A stretch of DNA of 57,569 nucleotides from Prevotella sp. (GTDB taxonomy: Bacteria > Bacteroidota > Bacteroidia > Bacteroidales > Bacteroidaceae), in contig JAFULM010000051.1 of assembly GCA_017483185.1 (NCBI GenBank), positions 1 through 57,569 of the forward strand, written 5' to 3'. Positions 19,084 to 28,615 of this stretch are shown in pieces. The translations under genes and the position numbers were made by a program. How positions within the stretch are numbered: position 1 is the stretch's first letter; the number at the start of each line of letters is the position of its first letter. The notes beneath the pieces are model-generated. The model worked only from the letters and a program-made list of their open reading frames with translations, was not told the DNA's origin and ran no database searches.

Positions 19084-19107
19084 ATCAGTGGTAGTGCTGT
19101 TTCTTCG

Positions 19108-19758
19108 TTATTCGACATAATCCAGTTTGACTACTATCACACGGATCGTCTGGTCATCGCCGTCGTTGTTGACCTTGGCTATATGCCAGTCGGACGGGAA
19201 GAAGATGAAAAACTTATCCGGCGTAGAATCATAAAAACGCGCCTTGGCCACGTCATAATCATAGTGTATGACATCCGGGCGATATTTGCTATTAGGCGTG
19301 CTCGTCTCATGATCGATAATTCCGAAGCGTTCGGTGCCCTTGACAACATATTGGAAGTCTACGTGATGATAGTGGCTCTCGCTGCGTCGCTTTGCCAATG
19401 GACCATTCTCGCTGTCTTCCACGCTTGCAACAAGGCCGGTGTCACCTATCGGATGTTTGCCTTTGGGTATGGTCAGCAGATCCGTTTCGGCCAACCAGCG
19501 GAACATGGCATTCCACTGTGCCTTGTTCTTGGAATACTGCTCATAAAAGTCAACAGCATTAACACTCTCATGGGGTGCCGCAGCCGCAAATCCATTACGC
19601 CACTTTCCCTTTTTCATCCACTTGATGGCTTTCTTCTGCAACGCCTTGTCGTTGCACTCTCGGGTGTAAACGCCCTGTGCCACCGCACTTAGGGCGACAA
19701 CCACCGCAGCCAAAAACATCGTTATTCGCTTCATAACACCTTTTTCTCTGTTATTCAT
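19108..19758 (-). CDS. Exported YhcH/YjgK/YiaL family protein
   Basis: A cupin-like protein of the YhcH/YjgK/YiaL (DUF386) family. Cytoplasmic relatives act in sugar metabolism, for example NanQ-type sialic acid anomerase. The metal-site signature is ESHYHHVDFQYVVKG, with FFPSDWHIAKV near the C terminus as the second part. Unlike the usual roughly 150-residue cytoplasmic form, this one has a signal peptide (MKRITMFLAAVVVALSAVAQ) and about 70 extra residues before the cupin, so it should act in the periplasm. The ATG at 19758 overlaps the GH3 stop as ATGA; an internal ATG (codon 9) would also give a good signal peptide. An anomerase or lyase role on released sugars is inferred. Confidence 0.82.
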   Translation of the reverse strand: MNNREKGVMKRITMFLAAVVVALSAVAQGVYTRECNDKALQKKAIKWMKKGKWRNGFAAAAPHESVNAVDFYEQYSKNKAQWNAMFRWLAETDLLTIPKGKHPIGDTGLVASVEDSENGPLAKRRSESHYHHVDFQYVVKGTERFGIIDHETSTPNSKYRPDVIHYDYDVAKARFYDSTPDKFFIFFPSDWHIAKVNNDGDDQTIRVIVVKLDYVE

Positions 19759-21950
19759 TTGTTATACTGAAAAACGACCTTACCACGCACGTCATCGACT
19801 GAAGCACAAATGTATGCACAGAACTTTCCCGGTTCGACTTTCCATCCGTGAGAGGTCTCATCCCAAAATTTGAGTTCATCGTCGGTGATGTCCATTGTCA
19901 CCGTCTTTGTCTCACCCGGACGGAGCGCCACCTTGGCGAAACTCTTCAGTTCTTTCTTCGGACGGTCGACAGAGCACTGTTCGTCACCAATATAAAGCTG
20001 GACAATCTCCTTGCCCTCGCACTTGCCGGTATTGGTCACGTCGACCGAAACCGTCCATGCGGCGTTGCCCTTTGCTACAATTTGCGGCTTGCCATACTTG
20101 AATGTCGTGTATGACAGACCGAAGCCAAAGGGGAACTGGGGCTTCACGCCACGGGTATCGAAATGGCGGTAGCCGACATAGATGCCTTCGTCATAGCGTA
20201 CTTCCTTGCCGTCGCCAGGATAACCGATTGTACCGTATTTGAAACACGGATAGTCGTTCTGCGCTTTGGCGAACGTCACGGGTAGCTTGCCGCTCGGGCA
20301 TACCTTGCCGCTAAGTACGTTGGCAAGAGCCGTTCCTGACTCAGAACCGAGATACCAACAATGCACGAGAGCCTGAACACGGTCAATCCACGGTGTGGCG
20401 TACGGATTGCCACCGAACATCACAACAACAGTGTTCTTCTGAATGGCTGCCAATTCGCTGATTAGTTCGTTCTGCCCGAACGACAGGTCGTAGCTCTCAC
20501 GATCGCCATTTTCGCAGTCCTGCTTGTGGTTCTTGTTGAGTCCGCCGATGAAGATGATGAGGTCGGCTTTCTTTGCCTTATCCAAAGCCTCTGCCTTGAG
20601 CTGCGCCAGCAGTTCGGGTTTCACCTTGTCCACATGGTCATAGAGCGGGCGACCGGAGGAATAACCTTTTGCATAGTCAATCTTGTCGCCGTAGAGAGCC
20701 TTCAGTGCCTCCAGCGGAGAGATATCGCGCAGCGTCTTCAGCTCACTCGAGCCTCCGCCTTCGGTCAGACTGCGGGTGGCATTCTCGCCTACGACAAGTA
20801 TGCGGCCGTAACTGTCGGCATTGAGCGGAAGGATGTTCTTCTGATTGCGCAGTAGCACGATGCCTTCTTCGGCGATGGCACGGCATGCCTCATAGTGAGC
20901 CTCCGAACACTGGCTGCCGATGACCTTATCGGGATTCATCGACGTACGGAACATCGTGCGCAACACACGGGCCACCTTATCGTCAAGTACAGACATCGGT
21001 ATCTTGCCCTCGTTAATGAGTCGCTCAAAAGGACGTGCCAGATAGTAGTCGTCGTAGGTGAACTCCGATTCCTTCAGCTTACCGTCGGTATAAGAACCCA
21101 TTTCAATGTCCATACCGCCCGTAGCGGCCTGCCATGTGTCGGTGACGCCGCCCCAGTCGCTAACAACGGCACCGTCGAAGCCCCATTCCCTTTTGAGTAT
21201 GCCATTGAGCAGGGCGTCGTTCTGACAGCAGTGGTAGCCCTGCCACAGGTTATAGCTCCCCATGATGGACCACACCTTGGCTTCCTTAACAGCACGTTCA
21301 AAAGCCGGAAGATAAATCTCCCTCAGTGCACGCTCGCTCACTTTGACGTCAACGGCGAAACGGTCTATCTCCTGATTATTAAGCGCAAAATGTTTCAGGC
21401 AACAGGCCACGCCATTCTGCTGGGCGCTCTTGATATATGGAACGACCATGCGGCCGGCCAGATACGGGTCCTCACCCATGTATTCGAAAGCGCGGCCGTT
21501 GAGCGGCGTGCGGGCGATATTGACGCCGGGGCCGAGCATGATGTCCTTATAGCGGAAGGCGAACTCCTCGCTGACGGCATTGCCGTAGACGGCCGACAGT
21601 TCCGGATTCCACGTTGCGGCCAGACACGTCAGCGACGGAAAGGCAACGATGGAGTCGTTGGTCCACTTGGCCGGCGACCAGGAGTTCCACTCCAGCTCCT
21701 CGCGCACTCCGTGAGGGCCGTCGTCCATGTTGAGCTGGCGCAGGCCGAGGCGCGGCACTCCGGCTGATGTGAACTTACTCTGTGCGTGAAGCACTTGAAT
21801 CTTCTCGTGGACGGTCATGCGACTGAGCGCATCCTTCACACGCTCCTCTACCGGCGCCTTGGCGTCAAGATAGAGCGGCTTGGCCGTCTGGGCCGATGCT
21901 GTCATGGCGCCTAAGGCCAGCAGCAATACTGATAAATATCCTTTCTTCAT
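19755..21950 (-). CDS. GH3 family beta-glucosidase
   Basis: A periplasmic or surface exo-glycosidase of family 3, most often beta-glucosidase and sometimes beta-xylosidase. A signal peptide (MKKGYLSVLLLALGAMTASAQ) precedes the TIM-barrel domain with GPGVNIARTPLNGRAFEYMGEDP and KHFALNNQE. The nucleophile lies in GAVVSDWGGV (Asp265). The second domain carries the GGGSSEL loop, and a fibronectin III-like domain ends the protein (from about residue 630, VDVTNTGKCEGKEIVQLYI). Its 731 residues match the three-domain form. In xyloglucan loci such an enzyme removes backbone glucose after xylose is trimmed. It is coupled to the YhcH gene by an ATGA overlap. Confidence 0.93.
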   Translation of the reverse strand: MKKGYLSVLLLALGAMTASAQTAKPLYLDAKAPVEERVKDALSRMTVHEKIQVLHAQSKFTSAGVPRLGLRQLNMDDGPHGVREELEWNSWSPAKWTNDSIVAFPSLTCLAATWNPELSAVYGNAVSEEFAFRYKDIMLGPGVNIARTPLNGRAFEYMGEDPYLAGRMVVPYIKSAQQNGVACCLKHFALNNQEIDRFAVDVKVSERALREIYLPAFERAVKEAKVWSIMGSYNLWQGYHCCQNDALLNGILKREWGFDGAVVSDWGGVTDTWQAATGGMDIEMGSYTDGKLKESEFTYDDYYLARPFERLINEGKIPMSVLDDKVARVLRTMFRTSMNPDKVIGSQCSEAHYEACRAIAEEGIVLLRNQKNILPLNADSYGRILVVGENATRSLTEGGGSSELKTLRDISPLEALKALYGDKIDYAKGYSSGRPLYDHVDKVKPELLAQLKAEALDKAKKADLIIFIGGLNKNHKQDCENGDRESYDLSFGQNELISELAAIQKNTVVVMFGGNPYATPWIDRVQALVHCWYLGSESGTALANVLSGKVCPSGKLPVTFAKAQNDYPCFKYGTIGYPGDGKEVRYDEGIYVGYRHFDTRGVKPQFPFGFGLSYTTFKYGKPQIVAKGNAAWTVSVDVTNTGKCEGKEIVQLYIGDEQCSVDRPKKELKSFAKVALRPGETKTVTMDITDDELKFWDETSHGWKVEPGKFCAYICASVDDVRGKVVFQYNK

Positions 21951-22049
21951 AGTCTCTTTTTATTTTTTTAGGGTTGTGGAAGTTCTTTGGGAATTTCTTT
22001 TGGAAAATTCTTTGGGAGAGTTCTTTGGGGATTATGGGAGAGATGGGAA
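21951..22049. repeat. CCAAAGAA-type short repeats between GH2 and GH3
   Basis: The 99-base spacer reads on the minus strand as at least four imperfect copies of CCCAAAGAA, spaced 12-14 bases, preceded by CCCAT-rich copies that reach into the GH2 3' end. No promoter is seen, so GH3 is probably co-transcribed with GH2. Confidence 0.5.
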
Positions 22050-24587
22050 TTATGGGAGGGATGAGACCGCTCTATCGGAAGAACCTTCGGACAGCGATAT
22101 GGCTTCCGCGGACTTCAGCCCGATGCTTCTGGCGCGGACGTTGCCCTTTCCCTTCACCACCACCATACAGCGGCCGAAGAAGGCTTTGCGGCGGGGAGCG
22201 GTGAAACGTTCCATCGAGGTCTGGCAGCCGTTGTCCGTCGCCACGATTTCAGCACCGCCGTCGGCGCTGAAATCTATCATGTTTTCGGTCCACGGGCATA
22301 CCGTTCCGCGGTCGTCAACGACTTCGGCGTTGATGAACGTGAGGTCGCGACCACGATAGTCGACGGACAGGCGCACCGCCGCAGGAGCGCCGGCGGTGCG
22401 ATTCACCTGTTCGGCCACCACCCTACCGTCACGGCGGGCCACCACCTTCGCCTCACCCGGCTCGAACGCCACCCGCCACATCACATGATACTGATGGCTG
22501 TCGGCCTTGCGGCGCACGCCCTGACTGCGGCCGTTGATGAACAGCTCCACCTCGTCAGCCTGACTGTAGTAGCACCACAGGTCGACGGTCTGTCCCTCCA
22601 TCCAGTTCCAATGAGGGAAAAGATGGAGCACAGGACGCTCCGTCCACTCGCTCTGATACATATAATATACGTCCTTCGGAAAACCGGCAAGGTCGATTAT
22701 TCCAAAATAGCTCGAACGGGCTGGAAAGGCGTAAGGTGTCGGTTCGCCAATATAGTCAAATCCTGTCCAGATAAACTGCCCGCCAACGTATGGCGTGTGT
22801 TTCACTACATCCCACGTCTCCTCATGAGTAGAACTCCATGATGTATGCATATTGTCGTAGGCCGAACACATGAACGTCGGGTCGGTGTACGGCAGCCACC
22901 ACTCCACCGGTGCGACATAAATAGAGTCGCTCGGCATCATATAGAAGTGGCGCGTCTGCAGCGCAGACACGCTTTCGGTCAGGATGAACGGCTGTCCGGA
23001 GAAATTTTTCGGCACGTCCTTAATCCACTGATGATGGTAGTTGAAGCCGATAATGTCAAGCGCATTGCTCCGGAAAAGATGATTGTCAGGTGACGGTTCG
23101 TTGCAGCCGGCCGTTACCGGGCGCGTCGGGTCGAGATGGCGCACAATGTCGGCGAGGTGGCGCGTGAGCAACGAATTGACACTCATTTCCCCCTCGCGGG
23201 CCAGCGTCGAAGCGTCATGGCCGGCATTAAGAATGAGATTGGCCTGTTCGAGCGACAGCGTATCGGCTTCGGCCGACGACCACTGTTCAAGAACCTCGTT
23301 TCCGATGGACCACATCAGGACGGAGGGGTGGTTTCGGTCGCGGCGCACGAGGTCGCTGAGGTCGCGCTCATGCCACTCGTCAAAGAAGCGGGCGTAGTCG
23401 TTCTTCGTCTTGCGGCGACGCCACATGTCGAAACTCTCGTCCATCACGATAAATCCCATTGTATCGCACATCGTTAGCAGTTCCGGCGCCGGAGGATTGT
23501 GGGAGCAGCGGATAGCGTTGCATCCCATCGCCTTCAGGCGGACGAGCTTGCGGTGCATGGCGTCTTCGTTGAAAGCCGCTCCGAGACATCCGAGGTCGTG
23601 ATGCTCACACACACCGTTTATCTTCACGTTGCGGCCGTTGAGCCAAAAGCCCGTAGCAGCATCAAAACGAAACGGGCGGAAACCTGTCACGGTGACAACC
23701 TCATCGACCGTACGGCCTCCAACGATGACCTCTGTCCGCACCTTATAGATATAAGGATTTTCCGGAGACCACAACTGCGGACGTTTGATGCGCAGACGCT
23801 GTGAGTCCTTCGCACCGGCAGAAGCCTTGACCCGCGCCGACGATGAAGCCAGACTGCGGCCCTGAGCGTCCGTCACTGTATGGCGCACCGTAGCACCGGC
23901 GGCACCCTCGCCGTCCAGCTCCGTGCTGACCGTCATCCGGCCGTCGGCCTCCGTCATCACATGAACACCCCAATGGGCTATGCGTAGCCGTCCCGTCACG
24001 GTGAGCCACACGTGGCGGTAGATGCCGCATCCGCTATACCACCGGCAGTTGGGCTGGTCGCTGTTGTCCACACGTACAGCAACGACATTGTCGCCCGCCG
24101 TGACGTATGGCGTTATGTCATATTCAAACGAGCTGTAACCATACGGACGGAAGCCCACCTCATGGCCGTTGACATAGACCGTCGAGTTCATATAGACACC
24201 GTCGAAAGTTATGCTGATGCGGTCGGAAGCGTCGGAACGGAAATGTTTTCGATACCATCCTATGCCTCCTGGCAACGCTCCTCCACCCGCTCCAGACGGA
24301 TTGCCGGCATAAAAATCGCCTTCGATGGCCCAATCGTGGGGAACATCGAGCAGCCTCCAACGGCTGTCGTCATATTCCGGTGAGGCCATTCCTGCAGAAT
24401 CGGCCAAAATAAAACGCCAGTTGCGATCGAAAGAAATATTATTCCGGCCCTGTCCTGTTGCAGATGCAGCCAGCGATACATCAGCCGCATCGTACAACCG
24501 AGATGGTCCTAATACAGACAAAAAATCGTGCGCAGAGGCAGAAAGGCCCCCGCACACGATGTACAATATAATCACAATTACTTTCAT
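22050..24587 (-). CDS. GH2 family beta-galactosidase (locus 1)
   Basis: An exported family 2 glycosidase, probably a beta-galactosidase. The signal peptide is MKVIVIILYIVCGGLSASA. In order come the sugar-binding jelly roll (WRLLDVPHDWAIEGDF, ending RWYSGCGIYRHVWL), an immunoglobulin-like domain, and the TIM barrel with the acid/base glutamate in MWSIGNEVLEQ (Glu431) and the nucleophile in PFILTESVSAL (Glu538). Two further beta domains follow. 845 residues is normal. The ATG overlaps the GH31 stop by 4 bases (ATGA). In xyloglucan degradation it would remove galactose from side chains before GH31 acts on xylose; this role is inferred from context. Confidence 0.92.
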   Translation of the reverse strand: MKVIVIILYIVCGGLSASAHDFLSVLGPSRLYDAADVSLAASATGQGRNNISFDRNWRFILADSAGMASPEYDDSRWRLLDVPHDWAIEGDFYAGNPSGAGGGALPGGIGWYRKHFRSDASDRISITFDGVYMNSTVYVNGHEVGFRPYGYSSFEYDITPYVTAGDNVVAVRVDNSDQPNCRWYSGCGIYRHVWLTVTGRLRIAHWGVHVMTEADGRMTVSTELDGEGAAGATVRHTVTDAQGRSLASSSARVKASAGAKDSQRLRIKRPQLWSPENPYIYKVRTEVIVGGRTVDEVVTVTGFRPFRFDAATGFWLNGRNVKINGVCEHHDLGCLGAAFNEDAMHRKLVRLKAMGCNAIRCSHNPPAPELLTMCDTMGFIVMDESFDMWRRRKTKNDYARFFDEWHERDLSDLVRRDRNHPSVLMWSIGNEVLEQWSSAEADTLSLEQANLILNAGHDASTLAREGEMSVNSLLTRHLADIVRHLDPTRPVTAGCNEPSPDNHLFRSNALDIIGFNYHHQWIKDVPKNFSGQPFILTESVSALQTRHFYMMPSDSIYVAPVEWWLPYTDPTFMCSAYDNMHTSWSSTHEETWDVVKHTPYVGGQFIWTGFDYIGEPTPYAFPARSSYFGIIDLAGFPKDVYYMYQSEWTERPVLHLFPHWNWMEGQTVDLWCYYSQADEVELFINGRSQGVRRKADSHQYHVMWRVAFEPGEAKVVARRDGRVVAEQVNRTAGAPAAVRLSVDYRGRDLTFINAEVVDDRGTVCPWTENMIDFSADGGAEIVATDNGCQTSMERFTAPRRKAFFGRCMVVVKGKGNVRARSIGLKSAEAISLSEGSSDRAVSSLP

Positions 24588-27520
24588 AAGCTCACTGTAA
24601 TGGCATGTCCGTCATAATCAACCATTTTTCCATGCGGACTCTCGAGGTCGAGTTTCCGTGGAGCCCCCACAGACACAAGCACGACATTGAAGCGACGTTT
24701 CTTCAGCATACCGTCAAACGACCCACTGCGACGACCGATGGTAACGGTGCGCGAAGCGTCGTCGTAGGAAATGTCAATTGTGGCAAACTTTCCTTTCTCG
24801 TAGTTATAGTTAGTTCCCTCATCCTCGTAAAGTCGGAAACTGCCGTTGCGGCCGGCATAGACATACATATTGATGAGCTCGGCCGGCTTCTCGTCACACC
24901 ACTCCATAGACGGTCCGAGGGGAAGGATAGCACCCTCTGGTACAAAGACGGGAATACGTTCGTATGGTGCTGGAGATGTAATCGTGTGGCCGCCATCATA
25001 GTGCTTGCCTGTGTAAAGGTCATACCATCCGCACTGCTGCGGCAAATATACTTCACGCGAACGCATCTTATAACGCCCGACGGGACAAGCCATGAGTGAA
25101 GGACCGAACATCCACTGATCCTTGATGTCAAGCACACGGCCGTCACCATTGAAGTCCATCACAAGCGGACGCATCATCGTATAGTCACTGAAGTGCACCC
25201 ATCCGGCCATCGAATACAAATATGGCATCATGTGGTAGCGCAGCCGGTCGTACCATACGATGGTTTTATAAGCCGGATGATTCTCGGGAGCGATGTTCCA
25301 CGGCTCGCGCAGAGGCCACTGGCCGTGAGCGCGGTAGAGCGGGATGAAACACCCGAACTGGTTCCACCTTGTCTGCAACTCGCGCCACTCCTTGAGGTCT
25401 TCACTCTCCAGTCCGCTCTTGTCGAATATCTTCTGAGCGGCCACATAACGGTTCTCAACCGAAAAACCGCCCTGGTCCATGCCCCAGAAAGGCAGTCCGG
25501 AGATGGAGTAGTTGAGTCCGGCGGTCATCTGCGAACGCATGTCCTCCCACCGCGTACCGATGTCGCCGCTCCACGTCGCCGTGCTGTAACGCTGCTCGCC
25601 AGCAAATCCGCTGCGGGTCAGCAGGAAGACGCGGCGGTTGGGCTGGACGGAACGCTGGCCGTTGTAGATGGCGTCGGCGTTGACGATGCTGTAGGCATTG
25701 AAATATTCCGTGGACGAGCCGAGAGCCGTCGGACCACAGAGTGCCTTGCGATACCACATCGGCGTACAATCACGCACGTTGGGTTCGGATGCATCCATCC
25801 ACCATGCGTCAATACCGTATTTATATTTTGAATATAAATTCTCATCCATCTGACGCCAGAACATCTTGCGGGCGCCGGCGTCGTAGGCATCATAGAACGA
25901 GCCGCGGAAGCCGAGCCAGTCGTGAATGTCGTCCTTGATAGCCTGATGGTACATCCAGCCCTTGGCATCAATCTCCTTGTAGTTGTCAACGGTGTCGTAG
26001 AACTTCGGCCACACGCTGATCATGAACCGTCCGTTCATGGCGTGGACGCTGTCGAGCATGGCCTGCGGATCGGGATAGCGCGCGGCCTCAAACGTGTGGT
26101 CGCCCCACGAGTCGAGCTTCCAGTAGTTCCAGTCCTGAACGATGTTGTCCACGGGAATGTGGCGGCGGCGGAACTCCTTCATTGTCTGCTCTATGTCAGC
26201 CGACGACTTGTAGCGCTCGCGGCTCTGCCAGTAGCCCAGCGTCCATTTGGGATAAACGGGAGCCTTGCCGGTCAGCGTGCGATAGCCGGCAATGATGTCG
26301 TCCATGCGCTCTCCGGCTATGAAATAGTAGTCCATGTAACGGCTCATCTCGCTCCAGATGCTGAGGCGTCCCTGCTCCTCGGCCGTGCGTGGCGTGGCGA
26401 CGCGCAGTCCGCAGTAGCTCACACCGCCATCCGGGCGCCACTCTATGCGGATAGGAACGCGGCGTCCTGCCTTCAGCTGGCACGTGAACTTCCACACATT
26501 GGGGTTCCACGCCGTGCGCCAGCGCTCGGTCACGACCTCATGGTTGTCCACATAGACGCTCATGTAGCCGGCGTAGTAGAGCAGGAAGTGATAGTCGCAG
26601 TCCTCGGGCGCCTCGATGTAGCCCTCGTATGTGACGTGGGCACCGTCGAGATTGAAATCCTTCGGCAGGGCGTAGATGCCGAGGTCTTGGCGATGAAGCG
26701 GATTGACCTCGGGCACGGCATGCTCAAAGTAAATGGAGTCCTCGCTGCGCACGACCACCCGACCGGTTTTGTCGGTATAGGTACCGGTGAGTGAGCCGGG
26801 GCGGCCGTCACGGTCATAGAGGCGGAATATGCGCTGCAACTGACAATACTCGTCAGGATTGCCGAAGCGGCAATAACTATAAGAGTCCCATAACAAACCA
26901 TAGCCACGGTTGCTGAGTACTATCGGCACACTCACCTTCGTGTTATATTGAAACAATTCTTCGTTCTTACCCTTCATGTTCAGCTCTTCGGCCTGATGCT
27001 GTCCAAGCCCGTAGAAGGCCTCGTCGGCAGGTGACTCAAACTGCGTATGCCATGTCCAACCGTGACGGGCCTCATCCGGCAACATGCCCGGCCCTATTTC
27101 ACGCTCGGGTACGACAAACGAACGGAATGTCTTTCCACCATTCTCAGTTTCGCCAAGCAACAACCGTCCCTCTGCGTCGCGGAATTCTATGCGCCCGGTC
27201 ACGGTGCTGACCCTGGCGCTCACACCGGCCGTACTCACGGTGACGAAACCGTCACTTTCGCTGACGGAGAAACGGGCCTTCGTCTTCTGCGGTACGACGA
27301 TGAGACTCTGCTTCTCGGCAAAAGCCTCCTCGGGCGTGGCTTCAACGCGGATTATTCTGTCGCCCATCACCTGCAGCCGAACCATCCGCGCACCTCCCTC
27401 ACCGGGAGAGCTGACATTGATGGTCACGGCGTTACCTTTTTTCACGTAGCCGGCAGCTCTGATGTCGGTATGGGTGCAGAGGCACAGGCCGGCTGAAAGT
27501 AATAGATACTTATATTTCAT
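24584..27520 (-). CDS. GH31 alpha-xylosidase-like enzyme with PA14 domain
   Basis: An exported family 31 glycosidase whose motifs suit alpha-xylosidase. A signal peptide covers about residues 1-22. The N-terminal beta-sandwich is interrupted near residues 240-380 by a PA14-like insert (VTYEGYIEAPEDCDYHFLLYY, then YVDNHEVV), as in characterised xyloglucan alpha-xylosidases. The barrel holds the nucleophile in DAWWMDASEPN (Asp576) and the acid/base in TWSGDIGTRW (Asp653). 978 residues fits the PA14-bearing type. It is first of five co-oriented genes ending with the helicase. A -7 element lies at 27546-27553. Alpha-glucosidase cannot be excluded without structure or assays. Confidence 0.9.
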   Translation of the reverse strand: MKYKYLLLSAGLCLCTHTDIRAAGYVKKGNAVTINVSSPGEGGARMVRLQVMGDRIIRVEATPEEAFAEKQSLIVVPQKTKARFSVSESDGFVTVSTAGVSARVSTVTGRIEFRDAEGRLLLGETENGGKTFRSFVVPEREIGPGMLPDEARHGWTWHTQFESPADEAFYGLGQHQAEELNMKGKNEELFQYNTKVSVPIVLSNRGYGLLWDSYSYCRFGNPDEYCQLQRIFRLYDRDGRPGSLTGTYTDKTGRVVVRSEDSIYFEHAVPEVNPLHRQDLGIYALPKDFNLDGAHVTYEGYIEAPEDCDYHFLLYYAGYMSVYVDNHEVVTERWRTAWNPNVWKFTCQLKAGRRVPIRIEWRPDGGVSYCGLRVATPRTAEEQGRLSIWSEMSRYMDYYFIAGERMDDIIAGYRTLTGKAPVYPKWTLGYWQSRERYKSSADIEQTMKEFRRRHIPVDNIVQDWNYWKLDSWGDHTFEAARYPDPQAMLDSVHAMNGRFMISVWPKFYDTVDNYKEIDAKGWMYHQAIKDDIHDWLGFRGSFYDAYDAGARKMFWRQMDENLYSKYKYGIDAWWMDASEPNVRDCTPMWYRKALCGPTALGSSTEYFNAYSIVNADAIYNGQRSVQPNRRVFLLTRSGFAGEQRYSTATWSGDIGTRWEDMRSQMTAGLNYSISGLPFWGMDQGGFSVENRYVAAQKIFDKSGLESEDLKEWRELQTRWNQFGCFIPLYRAHGQWPLREPWNIAPENHPAYKTIVWYDRLRYHMMPYLYSMAGWVHFSDYTMMRPLVMDFNGDGRVLDIKDQWMFGPSLMACPVGRYKMRSREVYLPQQCGWYDLYTGKHYDGGHTITSPAPYERIPVFVPEGAILPLGPSMEWCDEKPAELINMYVYAGRNGSFRLYEDEGTNYNYEKGKFATIDISYDDASRTVTIGRRSGSFDGMLKKRRFNVVLVSVGAPRKLDLESPHGKMVDYDGHAITVSL

Positions 27521-27545
27521 ATACTAAAGTTTCGCATGCACTCAA

Positions 27546-27553
27546 CAAAAGTA
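27546..27553 (-). promoter_or_regulatory. -7 promoter element for the glycosidase operon
   Basis: TACTTTTG on the minus strand, 26 bases before the GH31 start codon. No matching -33 element was found, which would suit a promoter that needs an activator. Confidence 0.45.
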
Positions 27554-27708
27554 GTGAAATGGATCTATTGGAAGATATCGATCCTTTCGATCGCTAAGAA
27601 GAAAGAAGACAATAGCACCAGCCACTGAGACATCTGTCCTTTATCTTCCATTATCTCCTTCACTTACCAAAATTGAGTTCATAATATATTATCGTAAAAA
27701 CAGCTTGA

Positions 27709-27963
27709 TTATTGTGGCCATGAGCCAGCTTTTATACCCTCGGTGATACCTTCCATTGCCGGAGCACAGAACACGCTGAGCGAAGAGCGGTTGAGAATGG
27801 TCATAACACCGGTCTCGCCACCCTGATTGAGCGAGTTTATGTCCCATGCAAAGGTGACAATGCCATTGTTGACGGCCAGACGGTTGACGTTGCGGAAGAA
27901 AGCCTTGATGGAAGAAACACTTCGTTTCCAGACAAAAAAAACGGATAGCATCCTACAATACAT
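27709..27963 (-). pseudogene. C-terminal remnant of a GH5-like glycosidase
   Basis: The last roughly 60 residues resemble the C-terminal end of family 5 endo-glucanases. FFRNVNRLAVNNGIVTF is followed by AWDINSL, where GH5 enzymes have their late Trp-Asp-Asn block. ETGVMTILNRSSLSVF and PAMEGITEGIKAG follow, matching the usual closing 'family of nucleophilic barrel end' with IFNR...S...ALEGI. The gene reads into GH31 on the same strand, ends in a normal stop, and has no catalytic glutamates left. The sequence upstream of the match (from about 27920) is unrelated, and 30-40 bases later copy 3 of the dispersed repeat begins. This looks like an endo-glucanase/xyloglucanase gene lost by deletion. 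The family call is from pattern memory. Confidence 0.5.
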
Positions 27964-27996
27964 CGCTGGGTCTCACCCATCGTTATGTATTTTCAC

Positions 27997-28380
27997 AACT
28001 GTTAAAAATTCAGAAGAATCACAACAAAAGCCTCTCCATTTTTGAAGAATTTGAAAATAAAAATCCTGCGGCCGCAAATTCTTCAAAATTTCGCGTGCAT
28101 ATTTTTCTTCTTGACCCTCAGTATGTTACGACAATTTTAGCCAAAATGTGCAATTTTTCCACAGATTTTTCCGAGCCGTAAGGGCCTTACGGCTTTGCAA
28201 CGGGGCGCTCGTTGCTTTGCAACGGCGTGCTTGTTGGAGTCCGATAAGCATGCCATTGCAGACCAACGGGGCCTCTATTGCTCGACCTCCGGATTTTTTT
28301 CACAAAAAAACGACGCGCCAATGTTAAAATCATGACCATGCCACCAATTTTTTGAGCGATTTTCAAGTGTTAAATTCCGG
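27997..28380 (-). repeat. Dispersed 22-bp-ladder element, copy 3 (inverted)
   Basis: 384 bp on the minus strand relative to copies 1 and 2. Read on the minus strand it opens CCGGAATTTAACACTTGAAAA and ends CTGAATTTTTAACAGTT. The core is 28172-28284, again a partial unit plus four 22-bp units, the third ending GCAACGAGCGCCCC. It shares TTAACACTTGAAAATCGCT with copy 2 on one side and GCACGCGAAATTTT (plus-strand 28085-28098) on the other. Its inner end lies 34 bases from the broken GH5-like frame. Confidence 0.85.
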
Positions 28381-28516
28381 GATATTATATTTACACTCCT
28401 GATTTGCTCCTCTCCATTAAGACAACCTGCAAACAAGCTCACATTGTTCTCATCTGCACTGTATTTGCATAATTGATGCCTATGTAAAGATACCTTTTCG
28501 GATTTTAAACACAAAA

Positions 28517-28604
28517 AGAGGGTGTATCAAAATGGCCACATGATGCTTGGTAGGGACATATTTTTCTCTACAATGTGCTTCCCCTGTATTTTGACACACC
28601 CTCT
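28517..28604. mobile_element. MITE-like element with 17-bp terminal inverted repeats
   Basis: 88 bp bounded by AGAGGGTGTATCAAAAT (28517-28533) and ATTTTGACACACCCTCT (28588-28604), which pair at 16 of 17 positions. The ends resemble insertion sequence termini, but there is no transposase. Inside is GTAGGGACATA, a word also found in the hairpin at 57434-57538. No clear target duplication was seen. Confidence 0.6.
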
Positions 28605-28615
28605 CGTAAACCGGT

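Noticed and set aside
20895-21767. 290-codon plus-strand frame opposite GH3
   Set aside because: Antisense to a clear GH3 catalytic domain; no promoter or family pattern.
25922-26794. 290-codon plus-strand frame opposite GH31
   Set aside because: Antisense to the GH31 barrel and PA14 region; low-information sequence.
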